From Microbacterium sp. EST19A (lineage in GTDB: Bacteria; Actinomycetota; Actinomycetes; Actinomycetales; Microbacteriaceae): 64,000 nucleotides of DNA. The first letter of the stretch is position 1, and every line of letters starts with the position of its first letter. The position numbers and the translations under genes are program-made. Location of the stretch: contig NZ_JAHXYZ010000004.1 of assembly GCF_019969685.1 (NCBI RefSeq), positions 62,001 to 126,000 of the forward strand, read 5' to 3'. Shown here piece by piece: positions 41,347 through 50,153 of the stretch. The notes under the pieces are model-generated. The model was not told the origin of the DNA. It saw nothing but the letters and a program-made list of their open reading frames with translations, and searched no databases.

Positions 41347-42831
41347 TCACGCATCCCCGCGTATCGCGCGCCCCGGGAGGGCGTCGGAGACGATCTCTCC
41401 GGCGTGCACGACCGGAGTGCCGTGCACGTACAGCTCGCGCACGCCCTGCGAGGGGCGGGTCGGGTCGGCATAGCTCGCTCTGTCGGTCAGTGTCGTCGGG
41501 TCGATCACGACGATGTCCGCGTCGGCTCCGATCGTCAGATGGCCCTTGCCCCGCATGCCCGAGGAGACCTCGTCGAGCACCCGCGCCGGCAGATAGGAGC
41601 AGCGGCGGAACGCTTCGATCCAGCTCCAGGCGCCGCTCTCCCGAACCATCAGACGCAGCGACTTCGCGAAGGTCCCCGCCGTGCGCGGATGGGTGTGGCC
41701 GCCCGCGGGAAGCGGCCACTCGCGCTGTTCGTGCAGGGTCGCTCCTGCCGCCCCGGTCCACGAGATCGGCATCGCATCGCTCGCGACGATCGAGTCCGGG
41801 TACGCCAGGGCGCGCTGCAGGTGCGCGCGGTCGAAGGGATCGGCCTCGTCGAGGAACGTCACGATGCAGGTGGCGCCGGGGTCGGTCGCCCGCACCTCGC
41901 GCAGTCGGGCTTCGTCGGCGATGCGCTCGCCGGTCTCGACCAGCACGAGGGACGACGGGGTGAGGCCGAGACCCGCGAGCTTCTCCGGGGCGAGGAAGAA
42001 CGCGCCGATCGCCGTACTGCCGGCACCGTAGGGGTAGGCCTCGACCGTGACGCGGGAGCCGGCGGCCCGGCTGCGGTCGAGCAACCCCAGTACGCGGTCG
42101 ACGTGCCGCAGCGACGTGCTGTTCACGTGGCAGTGGTGCATCGCGGCCCCGGTCTCAGCGGCGGCGCGGACGAGCTCCTCCGAGCCGTCGATCGGCGTGC
42201 GCGGATCGGCCTCGATCAGTTCGCGCACGTGCGTGAAGGTCGGGGCGTGCGCGGCTGCGGCCAGACGGGCGAGGTCGAGGTACTCGTCCGGGTCGGACCG
42301 TGGCGCGTAGCCCATGAGCACGCCGATGCCGAGTGCGCCCGCGCCGAGCTCGTCTTCCAACAGGCCCAGCCAGCGACGACGTTCCGCGGGGGAGGAAGAC
42401 CGCTGCCAGTCCGGCGTGCCGAGCAGGTGCATCGAGGCGGTGAAGTCGGCCACGGGCATCCGGTCGAGGTGCGCGTAGGCCCGCGCCTGCGTCCAGGATG
42501 CCGAGAAGCCGTAGTTCAACGGGCGACCGTCGGACGCGGCGCGAGCGAGGGCCTCGGCGATCGGCATGAGTCCGGCCTCGAGGTCGAGGGCGGTCGTGAC
42601 ACCGTCCATCGCCTGCAGCCGGTGGCCCGCGATGGAGTGCACATGACTGTGCAGGTCGACGAAACCCGGCCCGACGATGAGACCCGAGGCATCCACCACC
42701 TCGGCATCGCGCGGGGCGATGAGCCCGTCGCCGAGCGCGGCCACATGCCCGTCGGCGATCAGGAGGTCGGTGATCCGGTCGGTTTCCGCCTTCGGGTCGA
42801 TGACGCGCCCGCCGCGCAGCAGAGTGTCCAC
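41347..42831 (-). CDS. Amidohydrolase, N-acyl-D-amino-acid deacylase/dihydroorotase-like
   Basis: This 494-residue metal-dependent amidohydrolase opens with LLRGGRVIDPKAETDRI and the metal ligands His61/His63 in VGPGFVDLHSHVHS. Further blocks are HHCHVNSTS, SDAMPISW (late Asp) and HPRTAGTFAKSLRLMVRE, the D-aminoacylase signature that positions the acyl-D-amino acid. It deacylates N-acyl-D-amino acids or close relatives in the cytoplasm. The GTG start follows AGGGTGAC at ribosome-site distance. It is divergent from lacI at 43014 across 182 bp that contain a LacI-type operator. The regulator may therefore also control this gene and the serine hydrolase. Confidence 0.85.
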   Translation of the reverse strand: MDTLLRGGRVIDPKAETDRITDLLIADGHVAALGDGLIAPRDAEVVDASGLIVGPGFVDLHSHVHSIAGHRLQAMDGVTTALDLEAGLMPIAEALARAASDGRPLNYGFSASWTQARAYAHLDRMPVADFTASMHLLGTPDWQRSSSPAERRRWLGLLEDELGAGALGIGVLMGYAPRSDPDEYLDLARLAAAAHAPTFTHVRELIEADPRTPIDGSEELVRAAAETGAAMHHCHVNSTSLRHVDRVLGLLDRSRAAGSRVTVEAYPYGAGSTAIGAFFLAPEKLAGLGLTPSSLVLVETGERIADEARLREVRATDPGATCIVTFLDEADPFDRAHLQRALAYPDSIVASDAMPISWTGAAGATLHEQREWPLPAGGHTHPRTAGTFAKSLRLMVRESGAWSWIEAFRRCSYLPARVLDEVSSGMRGKGHLTIGADADIVVIDPTTLTDRASYADPTRPSQGVRELYVHGTPVVHAGEIVSDALPGRAIRGDA

Positions 42832-42967
42832 GCTGTCACCCTGCCATGCGGGATGGGGCCTGTACCGGTGCCGCTCGACGAAAACGGGCGGTCCTTGCGG
42901 TGCCGACGCACAACCTCGATCTGCGGGAGGTCGGGCATCGAGAGGTGCACGCACGCTCGTCGAGAGA

Positions 42968-42997
42968 CATAATGTAGAGACGATGTGACCGTGCACA
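42968..42997 (+). promoter_or_regulatory. -10 box and LacI operator before the third lacI gene
   Basis: CATAAT (42968-42973) is the best -10 candidate for the + strand lacI. TGTGACCGTGCACA (42984-42997) has TGTG/CACA arms and a central CG and lies at the expected transcription start. The same element precedes the monosaccharide ABC operon at 44087. The remainder of the 182-bp interval shows nothing else I can support. Confidence 0.6.
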
Positions 42998-43013
42998 TGC
43001 GAGGAGGCCTGCG

Positions 43014-44027
43014 ATGTCCACCGCCTCCGAGCGTGCCCGGATGCCGAGCATCCGCGACGTCGCGCGTCTCGCGGGGGTGTCGCACCAGACCGTCTCGCGG
43101 GTGCTGAACGATCACCCCAGCATCCGTCCGGAGACGAAGGCCAAGGTCCTCGACGCGATCTCCGTGCTCGACTACCGACCGAACCTCGCGGCGCGGGCAC
43201 TCGTGACGAGCAGGTCGAACATGCTGGGCATCCTGTCGGCGACCATCGGGGAGTTCGGTCCGACGTCGTCGATCGCCAGCATCGAGGATGCCGCCAGGGA
43301 AGAGGGCTACTCCGTCTCGACCCTGAATCTCGCCGACACGACACCGGAGGCGATCGGCAACGCCGTGCGTCAGCTGGCGCGGGAGCAGGTCGACGGCATC
43401 GTCGTGCTGGCCCCGCAGGTGCGTGTCTTCCATGTGCTGCGCGGCATGTCGTTGGACATCCCGTTCGTGAACCTGCAGACGGCCTCGGGGTCCGACGGCG
43501 TCAGTCTCTCGGCCGATCAGGTCGCGGGTGCGCGAGCGGCGACGGAGCACCTGATCTCGCTCGGTCACAGCGATATCCTCCACCTCGCCGGCCCGCAGGA
43601 CTGGATCGAGGCGGAGTCCCGCATGCGCGGCTACCTCGACGGACTGCGGGAAGCGGACCTGCCGACGTTCCCCCCGATCCGCGGCGACTGGACCGCGGAC
43701 TTCGGATATTTCGCAGGGCAGGAGCTGTCCCGCCGCCGCGACTTCACGGCCGTATTCGCGGCGAACGATCTGATGGCGATCGGTCTGATGCACGGTTTCC
43801 GCGATGCGGGCGTGCGTGTGCCGCACGACGTCAGCGTCATCGGCTTCGACGACATCCCGGTCGCGGCGCACGTCGCACCCACGCTGAGCACCGTGCACCA
43901 GGACTTCCCCGAGCTCGGGCGACGAGCCGTGCGCATCCTCCTCGCGCAGATCCGCGGCGATCAGGTGCCGGACTTCGGGCCGTTGAAGACCCTCCTTCGT
44001 GCTCGTGAGTCCGCTGCATCACGGTAG
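43014..44027 (+). CDS. LacI-family regulator of the monosaccharide ABC operon
   Basis: This 337-residue regulator has HTH SIRDVARLAGVSHQTVSRVL (about 12-31) with hinge DYRPNLAARALVTSRS. The sugar-binding domain ends with VIGFDDIPVAAHVAPTLSTVHQ. GAGGAGG upstream gives a strong ribosome site for the ATG at 43014. It is followed by the ABC operon and divergent from the D-aminoacylase-like gene. Near-identical operators (TGTGAMCGKKCACA pattern) at 42984 and 44087 support autoregulation and control of the ABC genes. The effector is probably a monosaccharide such as xylose, arabinose, glucose or galactose. Confidence 0.9.
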   Translation: MSTASERARMPSIRDVARLAGVSHQTVSRVLNDHPSIRPETKAKVLDAISVLDYRPNLAARALVTSRSNMLGILSATIGEFGPTSSIASIEDAAREEGYSVSTLNLADTTPEAIGNAVRQLAREQVDGIVVLAPQVRVFHVLRGMSLDIPFVNLQTASGSDGVSLSADQVAGARAATEHLISLGHSDILHLAGPQDWIEAESRMRGYLDGLREADLPTFPPIRGDWTADFGYFAGQELSRRRDFTAVFAANDLMAIGLMHGFRDAGVRVPHDVSVIGFDDIPVAAHVAPTLSTVHQDFPELGRRAVRILLAQIRGDQVPDFGPLKTLLRARESAASR

Positions 44028-44050
44028 CGACACGAAATCCGGACCCTGAC

Positions 44051-44079
44051 TTGACAGTCCCGGGTTCGGCGAGGACGAT
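44051..44079 (+). promoter_or_regulatory. Promoter of the monosaccharide ABC operon
   Basis: A consensus TTGACA (44051-44056) is followed 17 bp later by GACGAT (44074-44079) in an AT-rich patch that continues as ATATATC. The exact -10 box is uncertain. The LacI operator follows directly. Confidence 0.55.
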
Positions 44080-44086
44080 ATATCAA

Positions 44087-44100
44087 TGTGAACGGTCACA
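44087..44100. promoter_or_regulatory. LacI operator of the monosaccharide ABC operon
   Basis: TGTGAACGGTCACA is palindromic at 12 of 14 positions with a central CG. It lies just downstream of the promoter and matches the site at 42984. Confidence 0.7.
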
Positions 44101-44132
44101 TCGGAGGTGACCGCACGTCGCAAGGAAGATAC

Positions 44133-45701
44133 GTGAGCACCACAGCAACGTTGCCGACAGTGTCAGGCCCCATCCTGGAGATGCGTAGCATCACGAAGGA
44201 GTTCCCGGGGGTCAAGGCACTCGCCGACGTATCCATCACCGTGCGCGCAGCCGAGATCCACGCGATCTGCGGCGAGAACGGCGCCGGGAAGTCCACTCTG
44301 ATGAAGGTCCTCTCGGGTGTTTACCCGTACGGCACCTACGAGGGCGAGATCCTGCTCTACGGCGAGGAACAGCGCTTCAAGGACATCGTCGCGAGCGAGC
44401 AGGCCGGTATCGCGATCATCCACCAGGAGCTCGCGCTGATCCCGGAGCTCTCGATCACCGAGAACATCTTCCTCGGCAACGAGATCAAGCGCTTCGGGCG
44501 GATCGACTGGCAGGCGCAGAAGCAGCGGTCGGTCGAACTGCTCGCGCGCGTCGGGCTGCGAGAAGACCCCGACGTGCAGATCAAGACCCTCGGCGTCGGC
44601 AAGCAGCAGCTCATCGAGATCGCGAAGGCTCTCAACAAGGACGTCAAGCTCCTCATCCTCGACGAGCCGACGGCGGCGCTCAACGAGTCCGACTCGCAGC
44701 ACCTGCTCGACCTGATCCTGGGCCTCAAGGCCAAGGGCATCGCGTCGATCATGATCAGCCACAAGCTCAACGAGATCGAGCAGATCGCCGATGAGATCAC
44801 CATCATCCGCGACGGCCGCACGGTCGAGACGCTCGACATCTCGCGCGGCGAGATCAACGAGGACCGCATCATCCGCGGGATGGTCGGCCGATCGCTGGAG
44901 AGCCGCTACCCGGACCGCACACCCGACATCGGCGAGGTGTTCTTCGAGGTCAAGGACTGGTGGGTGCAGCATCCGACGGTCTCCGAGCGCATGGTCGTCA
45001 AGGGCTCCAACCTCAACGTCCGCCGCGGCGAGGTCGTCGGCATCGCGGGCCTGATGGGCGCCGGCCGCACCGAGTTCGCCATGAGCATGTTCGGCCGCTC
45101 CTACGGCACCTACCTCTCCGGCACGATGATCAAGGACGGTCAGGAGATCGTCCTGCCAGACGTAGCCTCGGCGATCAAGCACGGGCTCGCCTACGTCAGC
45201 GAGGATCGCAAGTCGCTGGGCCTGAACCTCCTCGACACGATCAAGCGCTCGGTGGTCGCCGCGAAGCTCTCGAAGATCTCCCACAACGGCGTCGTCGACG
45301 CACGCGAGGAGTTCGAGGTCGCCGACCAGTACCGCAAGGCGCTGCGGATCAAGACGCCCTCGGTCGAGGAAGGCGTCGGCAAGCTGTCGGGCGGCAACCA
45401 GCAGAAGGTCGTCCTCGCGAAGTGGATGTTCACCGATCCCGACCTGCTGATCCTCGATGAGCCCACCCGTGGCATCGACGTCGGTGCGAAGTACGAGATC
45501 TACGCGATCATCAACCAGCTCGCCGCCCAGGGCAAGGGCGTCATCGTCATCTCCAGCGAGCTCCCCGAACTCCTGGGCATCTCCGACCGCATCTACACCG
45601 TCTTCGAAGGTCGGGTCACCGACTGCATCCCGGCCGATCAGGCGACACCCGAGGCCCTCATGCGCAGCATGACGTCCGCGACCCAGAAAGCATCCGCATG
45701 A
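44133..45701 (+). CDS. Multiple-monosaccharide ABC transporter ATPase (GguA/MmsA-like)
   Basis: This 522-residue protein has two ABC domains of the MglA/RbsA/XylG type, energising uptake through the next permease. Domain 1 has Walker A GENGAGKS and Walker B LLILDEPTAAL. Its signature region is atypical (LGVGKQQLIEIAKAL), as usual in this family. Domain 2 has a degenerate Walker A (GLMGAGRTE) and a canonical LSGGNQQKV signature, also family-typical. The GTG at 44133 is supported by AAGGAAG. Strict similarity to the GguA branch is suggested by the separate GguB-like and ChvE-like partners. Its stop overlaps the permease ATG. Confidence 0.9.
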   Translation: MSTTATLPTVSGPILEMRSITKEFPGVKALADVSITVRAAEIHAICGENGAGKSTLMKVLSGVYPYGTYEGEILLYGEEQRFKDIVASEQAGIAIIHQELALIPELSITENIFLGNEIKRFGRIDWQAQKQRSVELLARVGLREDPDVQIKTLGVGKQQLIEIAKALNKDVKLLILDEPTAALNESDSQHLLDLILGLKAKGIASIMISHKLNEIEQIADEITIIRDGRTVETLDISRGEINEDRIIRGMVGRSLESRYPDRTPDIGEVFFEVKDWWVQHPTVSERMVVKGSNLNVRRGEVVGIAGLMGAGRTEFAMSMFGRSYGTYLSGTMIKDGQEIVLPDVASAIKHGLAYVSEDRKSLGLNLLDTIKRSVVAAKLSKISHNGVVDAREEFEVADQYRKALRIKTPSVEEGVGKLSGGNQQKVVLAKWMFTDPDLLILDEPTRGIDVGAKYEIYAIINQLAAQGKGVIVISSELPELLGISDRIYTVFEGRVTDCIPADQATPEALMRSMTSATQKASA

Positions 45702-47053
45702 CCACCGAATCCACCCCCGCGAAGACCGGGTTCCACTTCAAGGACATCACCAAGATGTTCGGCGGAGGCGGAACGTCGACGCTGCGTCAGTTCGGCATCC
45801 TCGGCAGCCTGATCGTCATCATCGTGCTGTTCGAGATCCTGACGCTGATCCGCAACGGACCCAACGGTGCGACGCTGACCTCGGGCAACCTGATCAACGT
45901 CATCAACCAGTACTCGTTCATCCTGATCCTCGCGATCGGCATGGTGATGGTCATCATCATGGGGCACATCGACCTCTCGGTCGGCTCCGTGGCGGCGTTC
46001 ACCGGCATCATCGTGGCGAAGTCGATGACGGAGGGGAACCTCCCCTGGCCGCTGGCGATCCTGCTCGGCCTCGCGGTCGGAGCGGCGGTCGGCGCCTGGC
46101 AGGGGTTCTGGGTCGCGTACGTCGGTGTCCCGGCGTTCATCGTGACGCTGGCCGGCATGCTCTTCTTCCGAGGCGCGCAGCAGTGGATCGGAGACGCGCA
46201 GACGATCCCGGTGCCCAAGGGCTTCCAGGTGATCGGAACGGGCTACCTGCCGGAGATCGGTCTCCCGCTGCCGTTCAACATCCCGACGATGCTCCTCGCT
46301 CTCGTCGCGGTCGCCTGGCTCGTCTTCTGGGAGATCCGCACCCGGCGCATCCAGCACAAGATGGGCTCCGACCGGGCGCCCCTCTGGGTGAGCATCACCA
46401 AGGTCGTGCTGATCTCGGTCGTCGTACTCGCCGCGGCGTGGATGTTCGCCACGGGTCGCCCCGGCACGAGCTTCCCGGTGCCGGGTCTGATCCTGCTGGC
46501 CCTGGTCATCGTCTACACCTTCATCACGAGCAACACCGTCTTCGGCCGCCACATCTACGCGGTCGGCGGCAACCGGCAGGCCGCACGCCTGTCGGGTGTC
46601 AAGGATCGCTGGGTCGACTTCTTCGTGATGATGAACATGTCCGTGCTCGCGGCCCTCGCCGGCATGATCTTCGTCGCCCGCTCGCAGGCCTCCGGTCCGA
46701 ACGACGGCACCGGCTGGGAGCTCGACGCCATCGCCTCGGTCTTCATCGGTGGCGCGGCCGTCGCCGGTGGTATCGGAACCGTGATCGGGTCGATCATCGG
46801 TGGTCTCGTGATGGCGTTCCTCAACAACGGCCTCGCGCTGCTGGGACAGGGCTCCGACGTCGTCTCGATGATCAAGGGCCTCGTGCTCCTCATCGCGGTC
46901 GGCATCGACGTCTGGAACAAGCAGCAGGGTCGTCCTTCGCTGATCGGCTTCATGACGCGCCGCTTCGGGCGAAAAGAGGATCCGGCGCTGCAGACCTTCG
47001 AGCCCAACAAGACCTACCAAGCCCCACCCGTCGACAAGACGAGCGGAAAGTAG
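45698..47053 (+). CDS. Multiple-monosaccharide ABC transporter permease (GguB/XylH-like)
   Basis: This 451-residue permease is larger than RbsC because of a central cytoplasmic/hydrophobic extension (about 200-260), as in the XylH/GguB type. Key blocks are IGMVMVIIMGHIDLSVGSVAAFTG, the hallmark of sugar permeases of this class, and TFITSNTVFGRHIYAVGGNRQAARLSGV. IGSIIGGLVMAFLNNGLALLG follows later. About 11-12 helices are predicted. It overlaps the ATPase stop (ATGA). A 58-bp gap with AGAAAGAGA precedes the binding-protein gene. Confidence 0.92.
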   Translation: MTTESTPAKTGFHFKDITKMFGGGGTSTLRQFGILGSLIVIIVLFEILTLIRNGPNGATLTSGNLINVINQYSFILILAIGMVMVIIMGHIDLSVGSVAAFTGIIVAKSMTEGNLPWPLAILLGLAVGAAVGAWQGFWVAYVGVPAFIVTLAGMLFFRGAQQWIGDAQTIPVPKGFQVIGTGYLPEIGLPLPFNIPTMLLALVAVAWLVFWEIRTRRIQHKMGSDRAPLWVSITKVVLISVVVLAAAWMFATGRPGTSFPVPGLILLALVIVYTFITSNTVFGRHIYAVGGNRQAARLSGVKDRWVDFFVMMNMSVLAALAGMIFVARSQASGPNDGTGWELDAIASVFIGGAAVAGGIGTVIGSIIGGLVMAFLNNGLALLGQGSDVVSMIKGLVLLIAVGIDVWNKQQGRPSLIGFMTRRFGRKEDPALQTFEPNKTYQAPPVDKTSGK

Positions 47054-47111
47054 GGGTCGACTCGCGTTCGCACGCGTGAGACGACCTTCACACACCAGAG
47101 AAAGAGATCAC

Positions 47112-48230
47112 ATGAAGAAGATGCTTCTGACGGCGACAGCGATCGTCGCCGTGGGCGCGTTCGCCCTCACCGGATGCTCCTCGGAGCGCGGCGGAGACAC
47201 CGGAGGCTCGGGGGAGGAGACCGCAAAGGGCTTCGCCGCGGACTCCACGATCGGTGTCGCACTCCCGGACAAGACCTCGGAGAACTGGGTTCTCGCCGGC
47301 AAGCTGTTCGAGGACGGCCTCGCCGAGGCCGGCTTCAAGGCTGACGTGCAGTACGCTCCCGCGTCGAACACGGTCGCCGAGCAGCAGAACCAGATCCAGG
47401 CGATGGTCACCAACGGCGCCAAGGTCATCATCATCGGTGCCAAGGACGGCAAGCAGCTGGCGACCCAGGTGCAGGCGGCAAAGGATGCCGGCGCCACCGT
47501 CATCGCCTACGACCGTCTGATCGAGAACACCGAGGCCGTCGACTACTACGCCGCCTTCGACAACTTCAAGGTCGGCAACCTGCAGGGTCAGGCCCTGCTC
47601 GACGGTCTCGCCGAGCGTGCGGGCCACGAGGCTCCGTACAACATCGAGCTGTTCTCGGGCTCGCCGGACGACGCCAACTCGGCGGTCTTCTTCGACGGTG
47701 CCATGGAGGTCCTGCAGCCGAAGATCGACGACGGCACGCTGAAGGTCGTCTCGGGTCAGACCGAGATCGCTCAGACGGCGACCGAGGGATGGCTCGCCGA
47801 GAACGCCCAGAACCGCATGGACACGCTCCTGACCGGTTCGTACAGCGGTGACACCGTCCTCGACGGCGTCCTCTCCCCGAACGACACCCTCGCCCGCGCC
47901 ATCATCACCTCGGTGCAGCAGGCCGGCAAGCCGGTTCCGGTCGTCACGGGTCAGGACTCCGAGGTCGAGTCCGTCAAGTCGATCATGGAGGGCATCCAGT
48001 ACTCCACGATCAACAAGGACACGACGCTTCTCGTCGAGCAGGCCATCAAGATGGTCCAGCAGCTGCAGAAGGGCGAGGAGGTCGACGTCAACGACACCGA
48101 GTCCTACGACAACGGCGCCAAGGTCGTTCCGGCGTACCTGCTCGACCCGGTGATCGTCACGAAGGAGAACGCGGCCGAGGCTTACGCCAACGTCCCGAGC
48201 CTCCTCGAGATCGTCAAGTCCTACGAGTAA
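47112..48230 (+). CDS. chvE: ChvE-like sugar-binding lipoprotein
   Basis: This 372-residue binding protein of the ribose/ChvE type has lipobox LTGC giving lipidated Cys22. Family blocks are TIGVALPDKTSENWVLAGKL, QIQAMVTNGAKVIIIGAKDG, IAYDRLIENTEAVDYYAAFDN and the late LLVEQAIKMVQQLQKGEEV. ChvE-type proteins bind glucose, galactose, arabinose or xylose. Here the protein is the last gene of the ABC operon, followed by two strong hairpins. Start ATG 47112 is preferred to upstream in-frame codons because it begins a proper signal peptide and follows an AGAAAGAGA ribosome site. Confidence 0.92.
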   Translation: MKKMLLTATAIVAVGAFALTGCSSERGGDTGGSGEETAKGFAADSTIGVALPDKTSENWVLAGKLFEDGLAEAGFKADVQYAPASNTVAEQQNQIQAMVTNGAKVIIIGAKDGKQLATQVQAAKDAGATVIAYDRLIENTEAVDYYAAFDNFKVGNLQGQALLDGLAERAGHEAPYNIELFSGSPDDANSAVFFDGAMEVLQPKIDDGTLKVVSGQTEIAQTATEGWLAENAQNRMDTLLTGSYSGDTVLDGVLSPNDTLARAIITSVQQAGKPVPVVTGQDSEVESVKSIMEGIQYSTINKDTTLLVEQAIKMVQQLQKGEEVDVNDTESYDNGAKVVPAYLLDPVIVTKENAAEAYANVPSLLEIVKSYE

Positions 48231-48237
48231 GACCCCC

Positions 48238-48252
48238 GTCCTCTGAGAGGAC
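48238..48252 (+). terminator. Small hairpin after the ChvE-like gene
   Basis: GTCCTC-TGA-GAGGAC forms a perfect 6-bp stem 7 bp beyond the stop codon. It may stabilise the mRNA 3' end ahead of the main terminator. Confidence 0.4.
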
Positions 48253-48257
48253 GCAGC

Positions 48258-48306
48258 ACGAGCCGTCCGGTCCCCTCCTCTTTCGAGAGGGGGCCGGGCG
48301 GCTCGT
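48258..48306 (+). terminator. Long hairpin terminator of the monosaccharide ABC operon
   Basis: The arm starting ACGAGCCG (48258) pairs with the arm ending CGGCTCGT (48306) through about 20 base pairs, with only G-U exceptions, closed by a TTTC-type loop. It is a strong terminator. The rest of the 202-bp interval to the esterase gene shows only a GGGAG ribosome site near its start. Confidence 0.75.
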
Positions 48307-48432
48307 CCGCGTTTCGGCATGTCGACGTGCACACTCCGCGGTGTCGGTGGTGTGCCCCTGAACCATTGGGGTGTGCGATCGCCCGTCCTACGGTGAGCAG
48401 CGACTCAGCCGAACGGACGGGAGTGAAGACGC

Positions 48433-50127
48433 ATGGGATTCATCACACGAGGGGCGCGCGGGGCCTCGACGGTCGTCGCGCTGGTGGCCGCGACAGGCCT
48501 TTTCGCCACGGGTTGGGCGGGGGCGAACGCGCCGACGGGGGGAGCGCCGACCGCGGTCACGGCTGCGGCATCGGGCGAACCTGATGACTTCATCCGCGAC
48601 GTCCGCACCTGGGTGACGACCTCGGAGGCCGACCGCACCTACAAGATCTCGGTCGCGCTGCCGGCGAACTACACCGAGACGGGTGAGCCGTATCGCGTGC
48701 TCTACGTCACCGACGCCAACGCGGAGTTCGGCATGGCTGTCGAGACGGCGCGCCTGAACGCTCCGGGGACGGTCGTCGTCGGCATCGGCTACGACAATCC
48801 CGGCCAGGGTTTCGCGTCTTCCGGAGTGCCTCGCACTCTCGATCTGACGCCGACCGCCATCGCCGGTGCGAACTCCGGTGGTGCACCGGAGTTCCTGTCG
48901 TTCCTCCGCGACGAGCTGGTGCCGTACGTCGAGAGCGAGTACCACGTCGACTCCGAGGATCGCGCGTTGATGGGCCATTCGTTCGGCGGTCTCTTCGCGA
49001 CGTACACGCTGCTGCACAACGAGGGGCTCTTCGACCGTTTCGTGATCGCGAGCCCGTCGATCTGGTGGGACGACCGCACGATCCTCGACATGGAGCAGGC
49101 GTACTCCGAGTCGCATGACACGCTCGATGCGCGCGTCTTCCTTTCCGTCGGATCTCTGGAGGAGACCACCAGTGGCTTCCCGATGACGAGCGACATGACG
49201 AACTTCGCGCACACGCTCGCAGGTCGTGGGTATGAGGGGCTGGAGCTCGGCGCCCATGTGTTCGAGGACGAGACTCATCTGTCGGTGATCGGTGCGGCTT
49301 TCAGCCGAGGTATCCGCTACATCTACGCCGCTCCGGGTGAGACCATCCCGGGCACGACCCTCCCCGGCGACCCGGTGGCCACAGCCCCGGTCGTGACGAC
49401 CCACCCTGCAGACGCTCAGGTCGAGACCGGGCAGGATGCGACTTTCACGACGACCGGCACAGGCAGCCCCGCGCCGACGGTGCGGTGGCAGACCGCGCTG
49501 CCCGACGCGGGAGACTGGGTCGACATCCCTGATGCGAACACGACCACGCTCACGGTCACAGCCGTCCCTGAATCCGCGAGCGGCACCCAATACCGGGCCG
49601 TGTTCACCAACTCCGTGGGCGAGGCGGTCACGGATGCCGCGACGCTCACGGTCGTGCCCGCCGAGGAGACGGGTGCGGGCGGGCCGAGCGAGGCGGATCT
49701 GACCGACGCCAACCGCGGCGGGGTGACGGTTCCCGATTCCGTCGTGCAGGGCGGGACTGCCGTGGTGTCCGTCGGTGCGGATTCGGCAGGCGACTCGGTG
49801 GACGTGTACCTGTTCTCCGATCCGGTGCTGTTGGGGACGCGCGTGGTGAAGGTGGACGGCACGACGACGGTCACGATCCCTGCGGATGCGGCGCTCGGTG
49901 CGCACCGGATCGCGGTCTACGCGGCCGACGGTGCACTCATCGGATGGGCTGCCACCACCGTCACGGCCGCGACGTCGGGTGGTGCCGCTGCGGCCGCGAC
50001 CGGTGGCCTGTCCGACACCGGCGGGGAGGCGAGTGTCGGCGTGTTGGCGGGGGCGCTGCTCCTGCTCACCGCGGGCGGAGGACTCGTCCTCGCCACTCGG
50101 CGGCGCAAAGCGGTCCCGGCGGCGTAG
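48433..50127 (+). CDS. Secreted, cell-wall-anchored alpha/beta hydrolase (esterase D/Fes-like) with Ig-like domain
   Basis: This 564-residue exported protein has a signal peptide (about 1-46). An alpha/beta-hydrolase of the esterase/Fes type (about 50-300) has nucleophile Ser183 in GHSFGG and a late HLSVIG His. An Ig-like domain (about 315-415) and a second beta-sandwich (about 425-505) follow. The C-terminus is a sortase-type signal: LSDTG at 526-530, a hydrophobic helix, then RRRK. The enzyme should therefore sit covalently on the cell wall. Related esterases cleave siderophore esters, feruloyl or acetyl groups. The substrate is not determinable. It is a single gene, convergent with the DUF222-HNH gene. 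Confidence 0.85.
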   Translation: MGFITRGARGASTVVALVAATGLFATGWAGANAPTGGAPTAVTAAASGEPDDFIRDVRTWVTTSEADRTYKISVALPANYTETGEPYRVLYVTDANAEFGMAVETARLNAPGTVVVGIGYDNPGQGFASSGVPRTLDLTPTAIAGANSGGAPEFLSFLRDELVPYVESEYHVDSEDRALMGHSFGGLFATYTLLHNEGLFDRFVIASPSIWWDDRTILDMEQAYSESHDTLDARVFLSVGSLEETTSGFPMTSDMTNFAHTLAGRGYEGLELGAHVFEDETHLSVIGAAFSRGIRYIYAAPGETIPGTTLPGDPVATAPVVTTHPADAQVETGQDATFTTTGTGSPAPTVRWQTALPDAGDWVDIPDANTTTLTVTAVPESASGTQYRAVFTNSVGEAVTDAATLTVVPAEETGAGGPSEADLTDANRGGVTVPDSVVQGGTAVVSVGADSAGDSVDVYLFSDPVLLGTRVVKVDGTTTVTIPADAALGAHRIAVYAADGALIGWAATTVTAATSGGAAAAATGGLSDTGGEASVGVLAGALLLLTAGGGLVLATRRRKAVPAA

Positions 50128-50153
50128 AGCGGTGGGCCAGGGGGACCAGTACG

